This document shows, piece by piece, positions 25,331 through 39,761 of a stretch of DNA of 64,000 nt (position 1 is its first letter; the number at the start of each line of letters is the position of its first letter). Below the pieces are notes generated by a model. It saw only the letters and a list, made by a program, of their open reading frames with translations, did no database searches and was not told the origin of the DNA. This DNA comes from Aphis gossypii (Eukaryota > Arthropoda > Insecta > Hemiptera > Aphididae). Location: assembly GCF_020184175.1 (NCBI RefSeq), contig NC_065531.1:57805213-57869212 (forward strand), written 5' to 3'. The translations under genes were made by a program, and so were the position numbers.

Positions 25331-28300
25331 AATAATAACTCTTTTGTATCACAAACGAGTTTGTATTTTGTTAATGGGCCCGCTCAAGTTATTGCAATGC
25401 AACTAAATAAAATATATTTTCAAAATTATGTATATTTTGAAAAATATAATGGATGTCATAATAATAATAAAAAAATAACACTTCGTTTATTATTTTCCTC
25501 TTTTTTTATGTTAATGTTTTTATGATGATGCAATTCTTTGATGGATACAGTGAGTTGTAATGCGTCATGCGTTAAAGCTCAAAATCAACATTTTTGAAAA
25601 TGTCAAACTACATTTTATTTCTGTTTATATAATAAATTATTCAAAGACAATTTTTGACTTAATTTTAAAACTTCTGTATTTTACACAAACTATTTGAATT
25701 ATTTTTTAAGCCCGACAAAATAAACATTATTTTTATTCTTAAAATTTTATACTTACCGAGCATTGGTTCAAGTAAAAAAAATCCCTATTTTTTTTTTTTT
25801 TTTTTTATACAAATTTGTATAACGCTTTGTGAATATAAACAACAATATTACTATTTTTTAAATAATATTCTGATGGAATTATGATTTATATTTTTACAAG
25901 TGAGTATGTAAACACAATGTACATGTTTGTTTAATAGTGGATTTATATAATACCATCATACAAGCAAAAATATTTATTGAAATGTGTTTTACTAAAGATA
26001 ACCGTAATATATTTAAAATTTAATTTTATAAGTATATTATAAAAGTTGTTTATCTTTGAAAAGTTTGGTATATTCATATGCATATTCTAATATACCATTA
26101 TATTATACCTTTGTTATTATTGTGTAGGTAATATATCATCAATTCTATTTTAGTACATAATATATATTAGTTGGACAGTACTAAGTACCTAGTACAATAA
26201 AATCCAGTAATTTACCGCTATTTAATCTAATATAAAAATTACTTATTGTACAAAAACATGTTTAGATTATTATTATATTTTTTAAATATTTATATATATA
26301 TATTTACATATATTTATGATAATATTAATTGCCATAATATATTTTTATTATTACCACATTTGAACAACAAATAAATAACAATAATTAGTTTGTATACATA
26401 TTACTTAATGGTTTTATGACATTTTATTAAACAGTGAAGAGCATGTTACTAGTATTGATTTTTTCACTATCCACGAGAGCTAAATATAAACTTTATATTA
26501 TTTAATATTTACTTAATAAGTATATACATTTTTTTTTATTGAAGATATTTTAAAATAACCTCAGATAAAGGGAAGAACATGCTTTTATAACTTATTTTAA
26601 CAATGAGGGTAACTAAAACAATTGTTATTTTCAAGGTGGTCACAAAACAGTTAGTTATGTAAATCATTTTTAATTAATTAATTTGAAAAAAATATGAATA
26701 CTTCACTACTGCGAAATACAAGATTAACATTTTTCATTAACTCGTTTTATTATTATTATTATTATTATTATTTTTTTTTTTGCTTATTTATCCCTTATAA
26801 CCAACATCATAATAATTAAGTTAACCATTTTGTTAAAAATACAACCTGAATAGAGCTTATTTGCTTACTTCTCTTTTTTTAAATAAATTATATTTAAATG
26901 ATAAGAAAAAATCCTTTATTATTCAATACTACGATTTTTAGTTAGAAATGCTGATTGAATAAAATTCTTTGAAAAAAAAAAATTTCAAATCTTAGTAATT
27001 ATTACAACAAAATTAAGTATATAAACAATACGAATACTTTCTAATTATTGCAATATAATCATTTAAAACTTATAAAGCTTCTATAATTGTAGTAATTGTA
27101 GGTACAATTATTATTAAGAATATATATATTAATATTATATAGTATATATTAATATATATATTAAGAATATCGGTATATAATTATTATAGTACCCATGCAG
27201 TTTTTTTGACACTTAATGAGGCATTTTCTTATTGTACATTTTTAACTTAAAATTACATTATGTTACACTTAAAAATATATTATTATTTGTAAATTTTTGT
27301 AAATTTACTAATAAAAATTTTATATTTATGAATAATATCTTTACTAAATTAAAATTTTAATTGTTGAGTCAATTCAATTATTAAATTCATAATTCATCAT
27401 GATAATAATAATTACAAATATTATGAATTCGCGTTTGAGTATTGCTGTTCTATATTAATTTATAAGTCGTCATTATTATAAACATATCAACAAAACTTTT
27501 TAAACACAATTCACCGATATAATCGACAATAATTTATTTTTAATAAAACCATTTATTTGTATAATTAATTTAGTCAATCTAATTCAGTTTAATATAATCA
27601 ATCAAATCATTACGTTTGGCTTTATATCATAAATATTTATTTTAATTATTTTAAATATTTCATTACCTATCAAAAAATACTAGATTAAGACATTTCACTT
27701 AAAATATTGTCGAACTGTGTTTTATTTAAATATATATATATATTTAAATCCCATTTAAAAAGAACCATGCATACTTACAGAGGAATTCACCAAGAAAGTT
27801 AAACTATATATTTATTAATTTTTTAAATTTTTTAACTTGATAAAAAAAACATATTTTTATGAAATTTGTTTAAATTTTAAAATAAGAATGCTTAATAATT
27901 TACAGTGAAAAATGAAGATATTTCTAAAAAAAAAAAATATTAAATTTATGGCATACAATGCCATACATAATCTATGAATCTGAAAATAATATGCTTCAGT
28001 ACACACTCAAAAATGTCAAAAATTAGAATTTGAATAAATGTATAATTAAAATATTAAACAGATAAACATGGTAAGTGAATTATTTACATTTCAATTTTTT
28101 CTGTGTATATAATTCAAGAAATATAATTTCATCATATCAGTATTTATATTGAATTAATACAACTTATATATGTTTCAGCCTAAGTAAAAAAAAAGGCAGG
28201 TTTAACTTAATATTTTTCTCTTATAAAGCCTTTAAATTATAATGCAATTTGGTGTAGTAATATCATCTATATAATATAACTCTATACTTTTAACTTTTTT

Positions 28301-28810
28301 TTTAAGCACACAAAATAACATGCACTTCAACATAAGATATTACATCCAGTTTTACATGACAAGTTTACATATTAAACTTTATTCACCATTTTGTTCCATT
28401 GGTGTTTTGTTGTTATAACGAGATGGTTTTCATTCAAAGTATGTACATTTCACACATTTTTCAAATAATATTGCCTCGACATATTTTATTCGTATAACTT
28501 TTATTCAATTTCAAAAAATAACAAAAGTTATCTATAACTCATTGAGTAGGATATGTTTGAATTTAAGTTGATACTTTTCGTGAACATTTACAATTGGTAG
28601 CTGTTAGTTTAGAATTTAATTTTTGTTTTGTTATCAAAGTTTTTTCTCTTAAAATCAGTTAAAGCATTTCATCAGAAAGTTGAATTTATTTCAAAAATTT
28701 TATATTTCGTTGATTATTATTCGTGCATTTAATTCATATGAGTAATAATTATTTTTATAAAGTACGTATCATACCAGTGTAGTAGGTATTAATAAATAAT
28801 AATAATATAA
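25331..28810. other. A/T-rich non-coding stretch with simple repeats
   Basis: Holds a T run at 25789-25806 followed by the perfect 14-base palindrome ATACAAATTTGTAT, a TTA repeat near 26748-26770, and the hairpin listed at 27119. No gene is seen. Confidence 0.45.
27119..27162. repeat. Perfect 16-base inverted repeat of A/T sequence
   Basis: AATATATATATTAATA at 27119-27134 and its exact complement at 27147-27162 are separated by 12 bases. The direct word TATTAAGAATAT flanks the hairpin on both sides. It may form a cruciform; pure A/T hairpins do arise by chance in such DNA. Confidence 0.6.
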
Positions 28811-28826
28811 CAACAAAATATTGTAA

Positions 28827-28971
28827 CATAACCTAATTTTATTCTTAAAAAAAACAGAACTGTACAATTTAATTTAATGTAATCATGTAAAATAGTAACA
28901 ATGTAACCAAAAAATCTTGTACTTATGGCCTAGTTCTCGATGTATATTTAGATCAATAAAAAAAAAAAAAA
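28827..28971 (+). mobile_element. Short poly(A)-tailed retroposed insertion with target-site duplication
   Basis: The segment ends in AATAAA merging into an A run (from 28955). It is bracketed by the same word, AAAATATTGTAA, at 28815-28826 and 28972-28983. The body lacks an open frame but has a mixed block (cttatggcctagttctcgatg) just before the tail, like the 3' untranslated end of a LINE. This is the signature of target-primed reverse transcription: strong 5' truncation, poly(A) tail and target-site duplication. The four A bases at the repeat edge are ambiguous with the tail. Confidence 0.6.
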
Positions 28972-28989
28972 AAAATATTGTAAATTAGT

Positions 28990-31900
28990 ATAACGCAAAG
29001 TAGAAATATGTAAAATGTAGTGTCGGAGAATTGAGATTTTGGGCATTAGAAGGTCGATCAAATATATTAGACCTATTTGAAATAATATATAAATATGTAA
29101 CAATAATATATTTTTTATTAAAATAAGAAATATCAGTTAAAATAAAAACAACCAAATGGTTGTATACGAAATACTAATACTGCATACCTATACACACAAA
29201 AAAAAATAGTAACTCAAACATATTATTCCAACTAGCAGATGTTATAAGAATATATATGTAAATCACCAGTCAACTCGATGAAACAATGGTACAAAAGAAT
29301 AATATCAGTATTTTAAAATAGCACAGCCTGTGAACGTTAAATCATATACACTTATCGATTAAAAAAAAATCAGACTTACATTTTAGTACATCCTTGTATT
29401 GAAATTAATCAAACATTTGAGAAGGTGCGATTCCTAAGAACTACTTAGTTTATAATAGGTCAAGCGAGTAACCTGAACCTCTCCACAAGTGCTCTATTTA
29501 AATCCCCTATTGGTTACACATATTAGCTGCGAACAAATTATTCAGGTCAATTTTATAACATACCAATTATTGCGGGCACGATTATTGTCATCATAATACT
29601 AATTGCGAACATCGATTTAATAAAAACCATACGTGTTATTGCTCTATAGCTTTGAGCTTGATACTAATGTTTAACTTCTGCCATATCAGTGATCGTACTT
29701 CAATGGCCGTGTATTTATGTTCAAGACTATCATCTATTTGAATTTTGAATAGTTACTATTTGTATCAAAATTTAAAAATGCATAATACATTTTTTTTTGG
29801 TACACTACGCTTATCGTTGAAATTCATTGCGTATTATGCGATGAAAACGGAACTTAAAAACCGTCAATCCCGCATAACTCTTTAAACTTTTCATGGTATA
29901 TATTTTAATTTGTAATAAAGGTTGGTATTGTTATGAGGTTTGCCGTTAAACTGATTAAAAATATTTTTTGACTGCCGTCTCAAAAGCTCCTGCACAATCG
30001 TAATATTAATAAATAATCAGTCCAATAATGTCAATCATCAATAATAATTGCCCAATGTCTGTAATAGCTACATCAAAAATAATAGTTGGAAATTTATCCG
30101 AAATAATATGATATATTTGTGTCTGCAAGTAGTATGTTACATTTTTAGGTTTTGTTCGTTACTCACTTGGTTTTTATTACTTTGTTCGCAATTAGGAAAC
30201 ACCGTCCCTTATTCTAGTGAAGTAATTACAACTAACACACACTCTATCTGTGTTATTATTTTCTTATGATTCGAGTAAAACTTAAAATTAACTAAATAGA
30301 GTTCATATTGCAAAGTTTATCGTTTATTAGTTAAACTGGTAAATATTTTATCTGTTCTGAATTTATTTCAATTAAAAGTCTTTAAATTATTTCCTCAAAT
30401 TCAATTAATCGGTGTATTATTATTCTATAAACTTGAATATAATAATAATTGTTAATATTTGTTAAATAATGATTAAAACGATACTACATTCTAGAGCTAT
30501 TTCGATACGGTGTAAGATCTTTGTATTCAATTTAATTTATACATTGGACTTGTTCATTTTTTACTCACTAACCAAGATCTAGCATAATATTATATTTTGA
30601 ATTTTTTTTAAATTATATCTCACACCTTTAATAATTGAGGAAGAAATGAATACCTACAGTAAAATAGAACACGCTAAGGTGATATTGAACATTGAATTCA
30701 CTTCGATAATAAACAACAAACACGTGAGGTCATCAAACGAGCAACAGTGAACGAACATCACGTAACTTTACACATTTATTATATTAATATACTGCTATGT
30801 ACAAGGTTATTCAAAATATATCACAATCACTTTATTATATAAATATTCATAACAGAGAAAAATTTTTAATACAAAAGCTATTCTATTTTTAAATTTATTA
30901 AATGAATAGAAATTTTTATATTTTTTTACAATATTTTAAGAGGATTTGACGATAAAGGGTTAACTTTAGAAGTTCAAATAGAAACCTATCCTTTTTTACA
31001 ATCACAATGTGAATAATTTAATTCTTGACAGATAAAAATTGAATTTAGAATTAGTATTCTATGAGTTAAAAGTATTTAAGGTTTAATTGAGTGGCCTGGA
31101 TTGGTCGAAAAATGTTGGTCTACTACTATGTTTAATCAAAATACTTATAACTTGTATACTACTCGTTCAAATATTGTACAAAAATATTAAATAATTTTAT
31201 ATATTATTTTTAAAAAAACAACTTTAGTAATAAACATTTTTTTTCTATTATGAATTTTTTTGTATTTATATAGAAAAATAGCTTTACGTACATTTTTAAT
31301 TACTTTGTACCTACTTTTTATTTATACGGTACATTGTACCTAGTAACATTTTAAATTCAATTCAAAAATTATAATAAACTAATACCTAACGTTTTTAAAA
31401 CAAGTATTGATTAATTCGAGGTCACTTACATACCAAGGTCTCAATTTACTATACTATATTTACTACTTAAGGGTGCAATTTTATAATTGTCCATTTTTTC
31501 GATCGCAAATTTTTTTTAAATATTCCAAGTGTATATTGTCAAGTAAAAAAGTCAGTATAAGAGATAACACAATTTTTTTAGCAGATAAAACGATCAGTAT
31601 TAAAGATAACACCATCTTTTATTTTCAGGTAAAAAGGTTATTCGTTTAGGAGCTAAAATTTATCTGTCTTACTCAGCCACTCGATGATCAAGCATACATT
31701 ATGCTGGTGATACCGAAGTAACCAATTTGAACTTCGTCTCGCCTAATAATTGTATATGGTTTGGGTCATGATAATATTATTTGTTTAATTTCTTTAAACT
31801 TGCCATTTTTTGCATTTGCATAGCATTTTGTGCTATTTGATACTATTATATTTAAATCATATGACATTTTGTAGATCTTCGCCTAACGTACAAGAACATA

Positions 31901-33060
31901 CTTGCTTCAAAATTAGATTTGCTCGTAGCTTCTTTAGCTTTTATGTCTGCTTGTTAGGTTTAGTATTTATATTATATTCACAAGTGTTGTAATATTATAT
32001 ACATCTAATAACGATATATTATAAATACAATTCTCAAATATCTATCTAGTAGTTGCTGGCTTAAAGCAGTGAAACATGAGTATTTAACTAAATTTATGTT
32101 AACATATTTTAGTTCTCATGGAAAATGATTAAAAGCCATTCATTTTCTTTATCAAGTGACACATTTTGAGAGAGTTTAGTTACCTATACACTATTATATT
32201 CTTAAATTTAATTACTATAACAAAATATATTTTATGATAATCTCCTTTTATCATTAAAAAAAAAAAAAAAAATAGTTTTATTATAAATTAAAAAGAGGTA
32301 GCTATAAGTTGTTTAATGTTTAATTTACTCTATATTATGGGAAATTAAATATACATACTATTTTTAAATTATTATTATATTTAATTATAATTATTTTGTA
32401 ATATTGTAATACTGAATTTGGTTTAATGAATTAAATATATTATATGCATCGAAATATAGAATATAAATACAAAATACATTGACCAAAAATATTTTATTTT
32501 GTAAAACTATACGATTTTTAAATTAAATAATTATTTAAATAAAGCATTTATAATTAGTTAGGTGATAAAAACTAAAAATATTAATATTATATACATTTAA
32601 AATAATTTTGAAATCTTAATTAACATTAGAATAATAGACATGAATTTATGGTGAAATAAAAATATAATAATAAATTAAATTAATATTATATTAAAATATT
32701 TTTTTATATAAAATCTTAAACATACTTTTATAACGCCAACATTGTAATTAATCTAAAAATTTATAATTTGATTTACTCTCAAGATAATAATAATAAAAAA
32801 AAATATATATCTTGCGGAGTGAAACAATGGGTATTTTCCTACTGTCAAGTGATACATTTCAAGTATATTCTATATTTAATATTATATCACTTATACGTAT
32901 TGCATAACATAATAATATATGGAAATTTTAAAATAAAAAAATATAATGTAGTGTAATAAAATAAAATTTTCTTGTAAAGACATAAATGAAATAATATTAA
33001 AGACTTATTCTCTTGTAAAAAATGATATTAATAATTTATAGGTTGAGAAAACCTACAAAC
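28990..33060. other. Mainly A/T-rich non-coding stretch with modest mixed patches
   Basis: Less A/T-rich sequence occurs at 29440-29720 and 29800-29980. The frame at 30048-30269 (73 codons, hydrophobic middle) is mixed in codon use but unsupported. An A run lies at 32256-32272. A tandem repeat inside this stretch is listed separately. Confidence 0.4.
31543..31638 (+). repeat. Tandem repeat, period about 43 bases, 2.2 copies, each ending in CAG
   Basis: Copy 1 is 31543-31584 and copy 2 is 31585-31628, with a third beginning at 31629 (gtaaaaaggt). The copies share TCAGTAT, AGATAACAC and a T-rich end running into AGCAG or TTCAG. Each copy therefore carries a splice-acceptor-like end, and the whole lies in one 80-codon frame (31407-31649), giving the repeated peptides VSIRDNTIF and ISIKDNTIF. 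Confidence 0.6.
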
Positions 33061-33064
33061 GTTT

Positions 33065-33960
33065 TTAAATTTTAAATATAATCACCATCATAAAAATAAT
33101 ATTCAACAAACAAACGACGGAACACAGCAATATGAGACAGGCCATTCAAACACGACTATTGGAAATGTCACACAATCACATTTGTCGATGCGTGAAAAAG
33201 GTTCCCAAAGAATATTATGCGTTTATGTTTACTTATTTTGATCGTAATAGTGAGGGAAAGACATCGACAACGGTGTGAAATTTCATTACCAATTCTTTGT
33301 ACATTTTATTTCAATTATCCGGGCGGCTCGGCGGAAGGAAGTAAAGTGCGCGACAACGCATATTTGAATCTACGATAAACAGTTTGTGTAGCTGAAAATT
33401 GTATTACACTGACGTGCACCGTTGACTGTTGACTGTTTATACGGTATAAAATTACTTTTCTATCTGCATATATATTTTCGTGTCGATACGTATGTGTCGC
33501 AAATTCAATTTTTATCTCTTACCGATCTTGGGCGTCGACGCAATAACGATACTCATCATGTGGCAGTTTTTTTTTCTTTCTAATAACGACCTGAAATATA
33601 ATATATTACTGACTTTTCAATCCGTTTTGATCTCGCAATCGTATTGAACACGTTAACCTCTCTTTTATCAATACCAGCTGTATTTAAGCTTTATCCATTC
33701 AAAACACTATTCTTTACGCAACGATAGATAGAAAAAATAAAATCCTTGTGTTAGCCAGCGGAATCAATAACTCTTGACGTATCGGTACTGGAGAGCGATC
33801 AATCAATGTCCCCTCCCCCGCACGATTTTTTTTAGACTTGAACCCATCCATCGTACGAGTTGAATATATTATGCGAAGTCTATGAACACGCACTCAACCA
33901 TGGCAAATAAATAACACGACGCATTTAAAACATATTCATCTAACACCTTTGTACATAGTA
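33065..33960. promoter_or_regulatory. Longest G+C/CpG-richer island in the window
   Basis: Almost 900 bases are clearly richer in G, C and CpG than the flanks, with words such as ccgggcggctcggcgg (33321-33336), gcgcgacaacgc and ggcgtcgacgc. It contains GGTATAAAATTAC (TATA-like, near 33441), a local duplication gttgactgttgactgttt, and a pyrimidine/C-rich block tcccctcccccgcacg (near 33808). A promoter with first exon, or a conserved enhancer, fits best. No recognisable coding sequence proves it. Confidence 0.35.
33069..33278 (+). other. Candidate open frame, 69 codons, with an internal ATG
   Basis: The frame is open from 33069 to TGA at 33276-33278. An ATG at 33132 would give a 48-residue product beginning MRQAIQTRLLEMSHNHIC and containing CRC, KKVPKEYYAF and FDRNSEGK. 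Codon use is balanced. It sits at the left edge of the G+C-rich island, where chance frames are longer. No family is recognised. Confidence 0.25.
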
Positions 33961-36840
33961 TGATTCCAATTTTTTTTTTTTTTTTTGTAAATCAAACTAT
34001 TATCTATGGATACTCATTTTTATTTTGCTAATAATAAACATTTTGATATATGGGTGATTATGTCTTCGAATAAAGCAATATTTTGGTATTACAGGTAGAC
34101 TTAGTATTGTAAATGTAATCGATAATCATTAAATATAATTGTACTGAATACTTAAGTTTTACAATTTATAAATCAAAAAGTGCCATAGTGATCGTTTTAT
34201 TATATAAAATTAACACGTTCAAATAAAATATAAATGCATGTAAATGATAAATACCAAGCTACTTCATTTAATGAGTATTTAATCAGTAGATAACTATATT
34301 ATTTAATAACTATATACGATGTTTTTAAACTGTTTTATCATATTAATTGTCAATTTTGAAACATAATTTATTTTTACATTTATTAAATAGTTTCAGTTTA
34401 CTTATTATTTAGTTTTAATGAATTGCATTGCTTTAAAAAAAAAAAAACATACATATAAATACATATAAAAATAAATATTAATTGACTATTTTATTTATAA
34501 TTTTTATTATTTATGTATTATGATAATAAATGTACCTATATTCAGTTCTTATCTGAAAATGAAAATATGAATAAAAGTTAACAAAAAAAAATATATATAT
34601 ATATAAGGTAATTTCTCATTTAAAACATTTAGGTTTTTTTTCATTCATTTTTTTCTCTTATCTAGAACAAAATAATGGACAATATTGGTTTCATAGTTAT
34701 TTTTCATAGATACCATTATATTTTGGTGGTTTATTTACATATTTTTATCTTAAAATGAAAACTATTTCACTTTCTCTATGTTATACACATTTGGGGTATT
34801 ACATAAAATATTCGAAGTATCTTATAAACTTTAAAAGTGTTCTAAAATAAAACAACAACATATCGAAGGTAGTAAAACCTTTTTTTCCTTTCAATACCAA
34901 TAATTCGATTTTTATACGACATATTATTCTATAAAATAATAAGTAATATCTATACATTCATTTCTGATATGAAAATTTTAAACTATATTTTCATTAGTAT
35001 CAATATATAATTTCAAATGTAATATTTTTATTGTATAATTAATAATATGATTTTAATATATAATATTTCTAAATATGAATAATTTTTGCTCAATGATATA
35101 TTGCAATATTGTATTATATACCAAATAAATATTTCTTTTTTTTACTTCAAAGACATATTCCTGCATGCTTAAATACATTAGTATATTTCCAAAACACAAA
35201 CGATGCCTGAATTTCCATCATAGCAGACAATATGCAAATATATTTTAAGCTCTCTAACTATAACAATATTTATACCACAGAATACTTAGCACTGCTAAAA
35301 GCCATTCAATTTGCTTTCAATAGAGAATATAATCTATAATTATATATTCTGACTCATTAAGTATTGCATTATACAATTTATATAATTTCAAAGAGTGAAA
35401 CCCTATTTGTTATTTACAACGTATATAATATAATATTGAGAACTTTATCTAATATGTATTAAATATTTAGAACATAAATATAGGTGAAAATAAAAATCAG
35501 ATAAACTAAGGAATAATTCATCAAACACACCTTTAAAGATTTGGAACATTTAAAATCACTTTTATATAAAAAAAAAGTTAATCCACTTCAATTAAAAAAA
35601 AATAAAAAAACTATAACTAGAATTTAAAACACATATACACAACAAATTAAAAATAGTTAAGTTTTTCGTTTAGATTATATTTACGATATTTTTTTTCCCA
35701 AGATATATTCCAATACCATCGTCAATAGACTTTAAATAAAACATTAATTTCATACACAAACTCCTCACAGTTAAATCTCATAGCACAAAATAGGTGCAAA
35801 ATATGTATTTTTTTCTAATATATTTTTATTTACTTTGATTTTATTTGTTTTGTATACTGATATTTATTTTAAAATTAAAATAATTAATACTCTCAACAGG
35901 AAATATAATCTTATCTTACTCATATTATCAGTATGGAGTTTTTATTTGCTTAAAGTGCATACATATGAATAACCATAACCAAACTTATATTTAAATGATG
36001 CCCACTGATACAATAATTTTAAGTAAGTATAGGATTTTCTATAAATAATTGGGTAAAATTTTTTTTAAGCTTTATTAAATTAGGTATAATATAATATTAA
36101 ATGAATTATAGCTGGAAATAATTAACAACGCTTAGAAAAATCACTTTATACAACAGCTGTCTCACAGCGCCGGCACTATGATACTATAGCGGTAAACCGG
36201 ATTCTTATATAAAGGCGTTTTGGAACAGATTTAAGCTTCTGAAATTAAACTGTAAACTAAGGGAAAATAATAAAATAAAATTGGAATTTTTTTTTTTTTT
36301 TTTACGAACCATGATTAAATTGAATTTAGAAATATTACAGATTATATAGAATATATGGACTTTAAAAGTATATAGTACTACACTAATACATATTATAAAT
36401 TATTTATATATATATATATATAAAAGAATGAAGCATAATTAACTCCTGTAATTACCTAATTATTTTTTATTAATTTATAGTTAGTACATTGTTACATTCG
36501 AAAATGAATAATGTAAGTACATATTAAAGAAAACATAATACTATAAAATAGCCATGCTTCAAATAAAATACCAATAATAGTTTGTAATCTTTTATTTAGT
36601 ACCTATTGAAAAATTAGTTATTGTAATAAATAAGTAAAATAAATTAAATATATGGTCAATCTTATATACAAATACATTTTTCAATTTAGTTGATATTGTA
36701 CAATTTCTTTTTCACAAATATAAAAAAAAATTTGATTTTACGCATAACGTCAAATTTTTAATTTTTCAAGTTATGTGAATTAAATATTTGTAAGTACATT
36801 AACTTTAAACTTTCAGGTTTTTAAAACAATATGATAAGCC
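33961..36840. other. A/T-rich non-coding stretch
   Basis: Contains T runs (33970-33986, 36286-36303), ATATAT runs (34594-34604, 36406-36421) and a small mixed patch at 36150-36240 with GCGCCGGC and TATATAAAGGCG, which resembles a TATA box followed by a transcript start. No exon is supported. Confidence 0.4.
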
Positions 36841-36852
36841 GATTTAAATTTA

Positions 36853-37067
36853 TTAACTCAGATTACAATTTTGAGTAGGTAAATCAAAAATAATTACAGC
36901 AAACCTACCTAATGTTGTGTGGTATATTAAAGTGTCTGCATGAAATGGGCTCGGGAAATGGATTTTTGGATAGAACCGACAAAACGGATTGTATGTTTTA
37001 TTAATAAAACCATAATTTATAGCTTGGCACACGAGCGCGTAACAGTAAATCATAATTCTGTTCAACT
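36853..37067 (-). other. Candidate minus-strand terminal exon
   Basis: On the minus strand gttctcctataacag (37080-37068) is a good acceptor. The following frame is open for about 70 codons to a TAA at 36853, passing PFCRFYPKIHFPSPFHADTL. Codons are mixed in the first two-thirds. No partner exon or family match was found. Confidence 0.2.
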
Positions 37068-37079
37068 GTTATAGGAGAA

Positions 37080-39690
37080 CATACTTGGATAGTTGGGTAT
37101 AAATTATGTACACCTGCCCAATTAATAAACTACTTATGATTAAATGGTATCCTTCAATATTTTACAATAAGTGTTATATTTGTATTTGATTTTGTTTTTC
37201 TAAATTATTAGTAAAATATCAAAATTATATAAAAATTGAAAAAAATAAATTTCCTAAACATAGAAAAATAATAACACATTCTTTAAAATAAACAATAATT
37301 TATCTATTGCTTAGTGCTTACTACGTTTCAAGTTTAGATTATTTGGGTGGTTCGCCGATGACTGTTATAAACCATAGATATTTTATTTTAATACTAACGA
37401 CTATCGTAATATTATTTAGTTTTAGTTATTGTAAAATCATGTAACAAAATCTAATGGTTAATATAGTTGTATATAATACATCAAATTCGAAAATGATAAT
37501 TTACTAAGTTTATTCAATTGAATATTAATAGAATGTGACCTAAAATTGTATTTTAATCTGTTTGAAACTTTCTATCAAATTAAATCCAAATACTAACTAA
37601 ATAGCTTTTGGTCTGATCATTGAAAAATGACTTTCTAGTTCTATATATTGTAGGCATTCGAACATTTTTCACAAAAACTACCACCAAAAAGTCTTCATTT
37701 AGTGTTAAAGAACCATCAATTTCATTCCAACAAATATATGTTAAATACATCAAATCTTCAATTACTACTATATTTACTACCTACGTATAAAAATATATCA
37801 CGTTGCAATACTAATTTATTATGTTATAATTATTAAACAATCGTTGTTTATTTTTTAAATTTGTTCTATATTAACAATTGACTAAATTGATTTTTAAAAA
37901 TAAATTAATAATTACATTAATTTGATAATGTAGAATAAAATCATAGTTTGTACAATATATATAAATTATTAAACATTTAATACAGCCAATTTTCAGTAAT
38001 ATAAATATAATTTGGCAATTTTATTAATTTTTTCCTTCAATACTACCTATTTTTATTTTGTTTAAATTTTATTTGTGTTGAACAAATGTATTTTTATGCT
38101 AATTTAATTATAAGATATGGCTTTTTGTTAGTTTACAACAAATTGGTTATGTTTTTTTTTTTTTTTTTTTTTTTTTAATTATTATTTGGACGTTTGCCAT
38201 AAAATATGATAGCATAATTAAATCACACATTTGAGTACATAAGTTTTCAGGTATTTTTTAAAATTTAATTGAAATAACAATTTACCGAATGAGTACAATT
38301 ACATATTATTGTTATAAATTATTAAGGAAAATTGGTGCATTTAGAAAAAATGTTATTCAAGAACACTACAAAGTGTTATATTATCAAAAAATACACTGAT
38401 GTATTGTTATATTATAATATAGTAAATTTAAAAAATCCAAATTATTTCGGCAATAATAATATATTATAACAATCTCAAAAGATCTGTACATAGAAATATA
38501 TTTTTCTACTTTGTATTATATTGTGTAGAATGGATTAAACCATTGTTGAACTTCCAAACGATTTTAAATTTGAATTATCCCCTAAATCTATATATTTTTA
38601 ATAATAATTATTAATAATTAAATAAAAGAAAAGAATCATACTTAACTTAATATTTTTCATAAAAGCATGGTTAAAATAATTAATATTAGATGTAAAAGAC
38701 AATTTTATCTGAGAGTATATTTTTAATAAAATTATATGTTACAAATATTAACTTCTCATTAACAAAATTAATTTTTTACCACAAGTTTCATCATTTAAAT
38801 TTTATTTAAACAACTTTACATAAATATATGAATGACTTTGAGAGTATTTTCTTGAGTTAGTAACTCTACTTTAGAGAAATATAATTAATATTGCTATATA
38901 TAATTAAAACTTACTCAAGAAATTCGAATATGTAATGTTTATCTAGCAAATATATAGTTTTACTCCTATTCAAAATACTAAAACAATGTGATAAGCAACG
39001 TTAGCAGTTTAAGATTCATACAGTAGTTTTTCAACATTAATTTTCTAATAACTGAATTTTTTTATTATTTATAATAGTTTAAATTACTTATGTTGTAATA
39101 AACCAAATAATTTGTTTCAATTTATAACAGTTTTAAAAGTTGGTTTTTTTTTAGATAAAAATGGATAATTTTTACTTAAGTTAATAACTTATTATAAAAA
39201 TGTAATTACCTAAATTAATTTAGCAATAACTGAATTTTTTCTTAGATAGATAATTCAATATAGCAGTTATTTGTTTTTATTGTGTAATTTAAATCCTAAA
39301 ATTTAATTTCATTACTTGTATAAATATGAGAGAAAGGTTATTTTATTTTCAATTGTAGGTGGTTTAATTTAAAAATATCAAGTTTCTTTTTGAAATGTAA
39401 AAGTCTAATATGTATAATAATAATATAATACTTAAAATAATTAAATTTTTATTACATTAAAACTTAGAAAATCATATAGAGAAATACAGTTTATCATTAA
39501 TAAAAACTAGAATACTTTTAATTCCAAAGAATAAAAAATATATTATGTGTTAAACTTGATTTATATAATAAAAAAATAAAATAAAATGTGTATTTGTTAA
39601 GTGTTTAAGTTGTGCACAAGCTATAAAGAACAATAAATAAATTATTATGTTTATTGAGTAGTGTCTGTATTTTCTCATTAACACAGTGAC
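37080..39690. other. A/T-rich non-coding stretch
   Basis: Includes a 25-base T run at 38152-38176. Nothing else is recognised. Confidence 0.5.
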
Positions 39691-39761
39691 ACCCGAAACT
39701 TAACTTTCACTGGCACACTATACACGGTGGCATTTAAAATTATTGAGCTCTGTCTCTGCAG

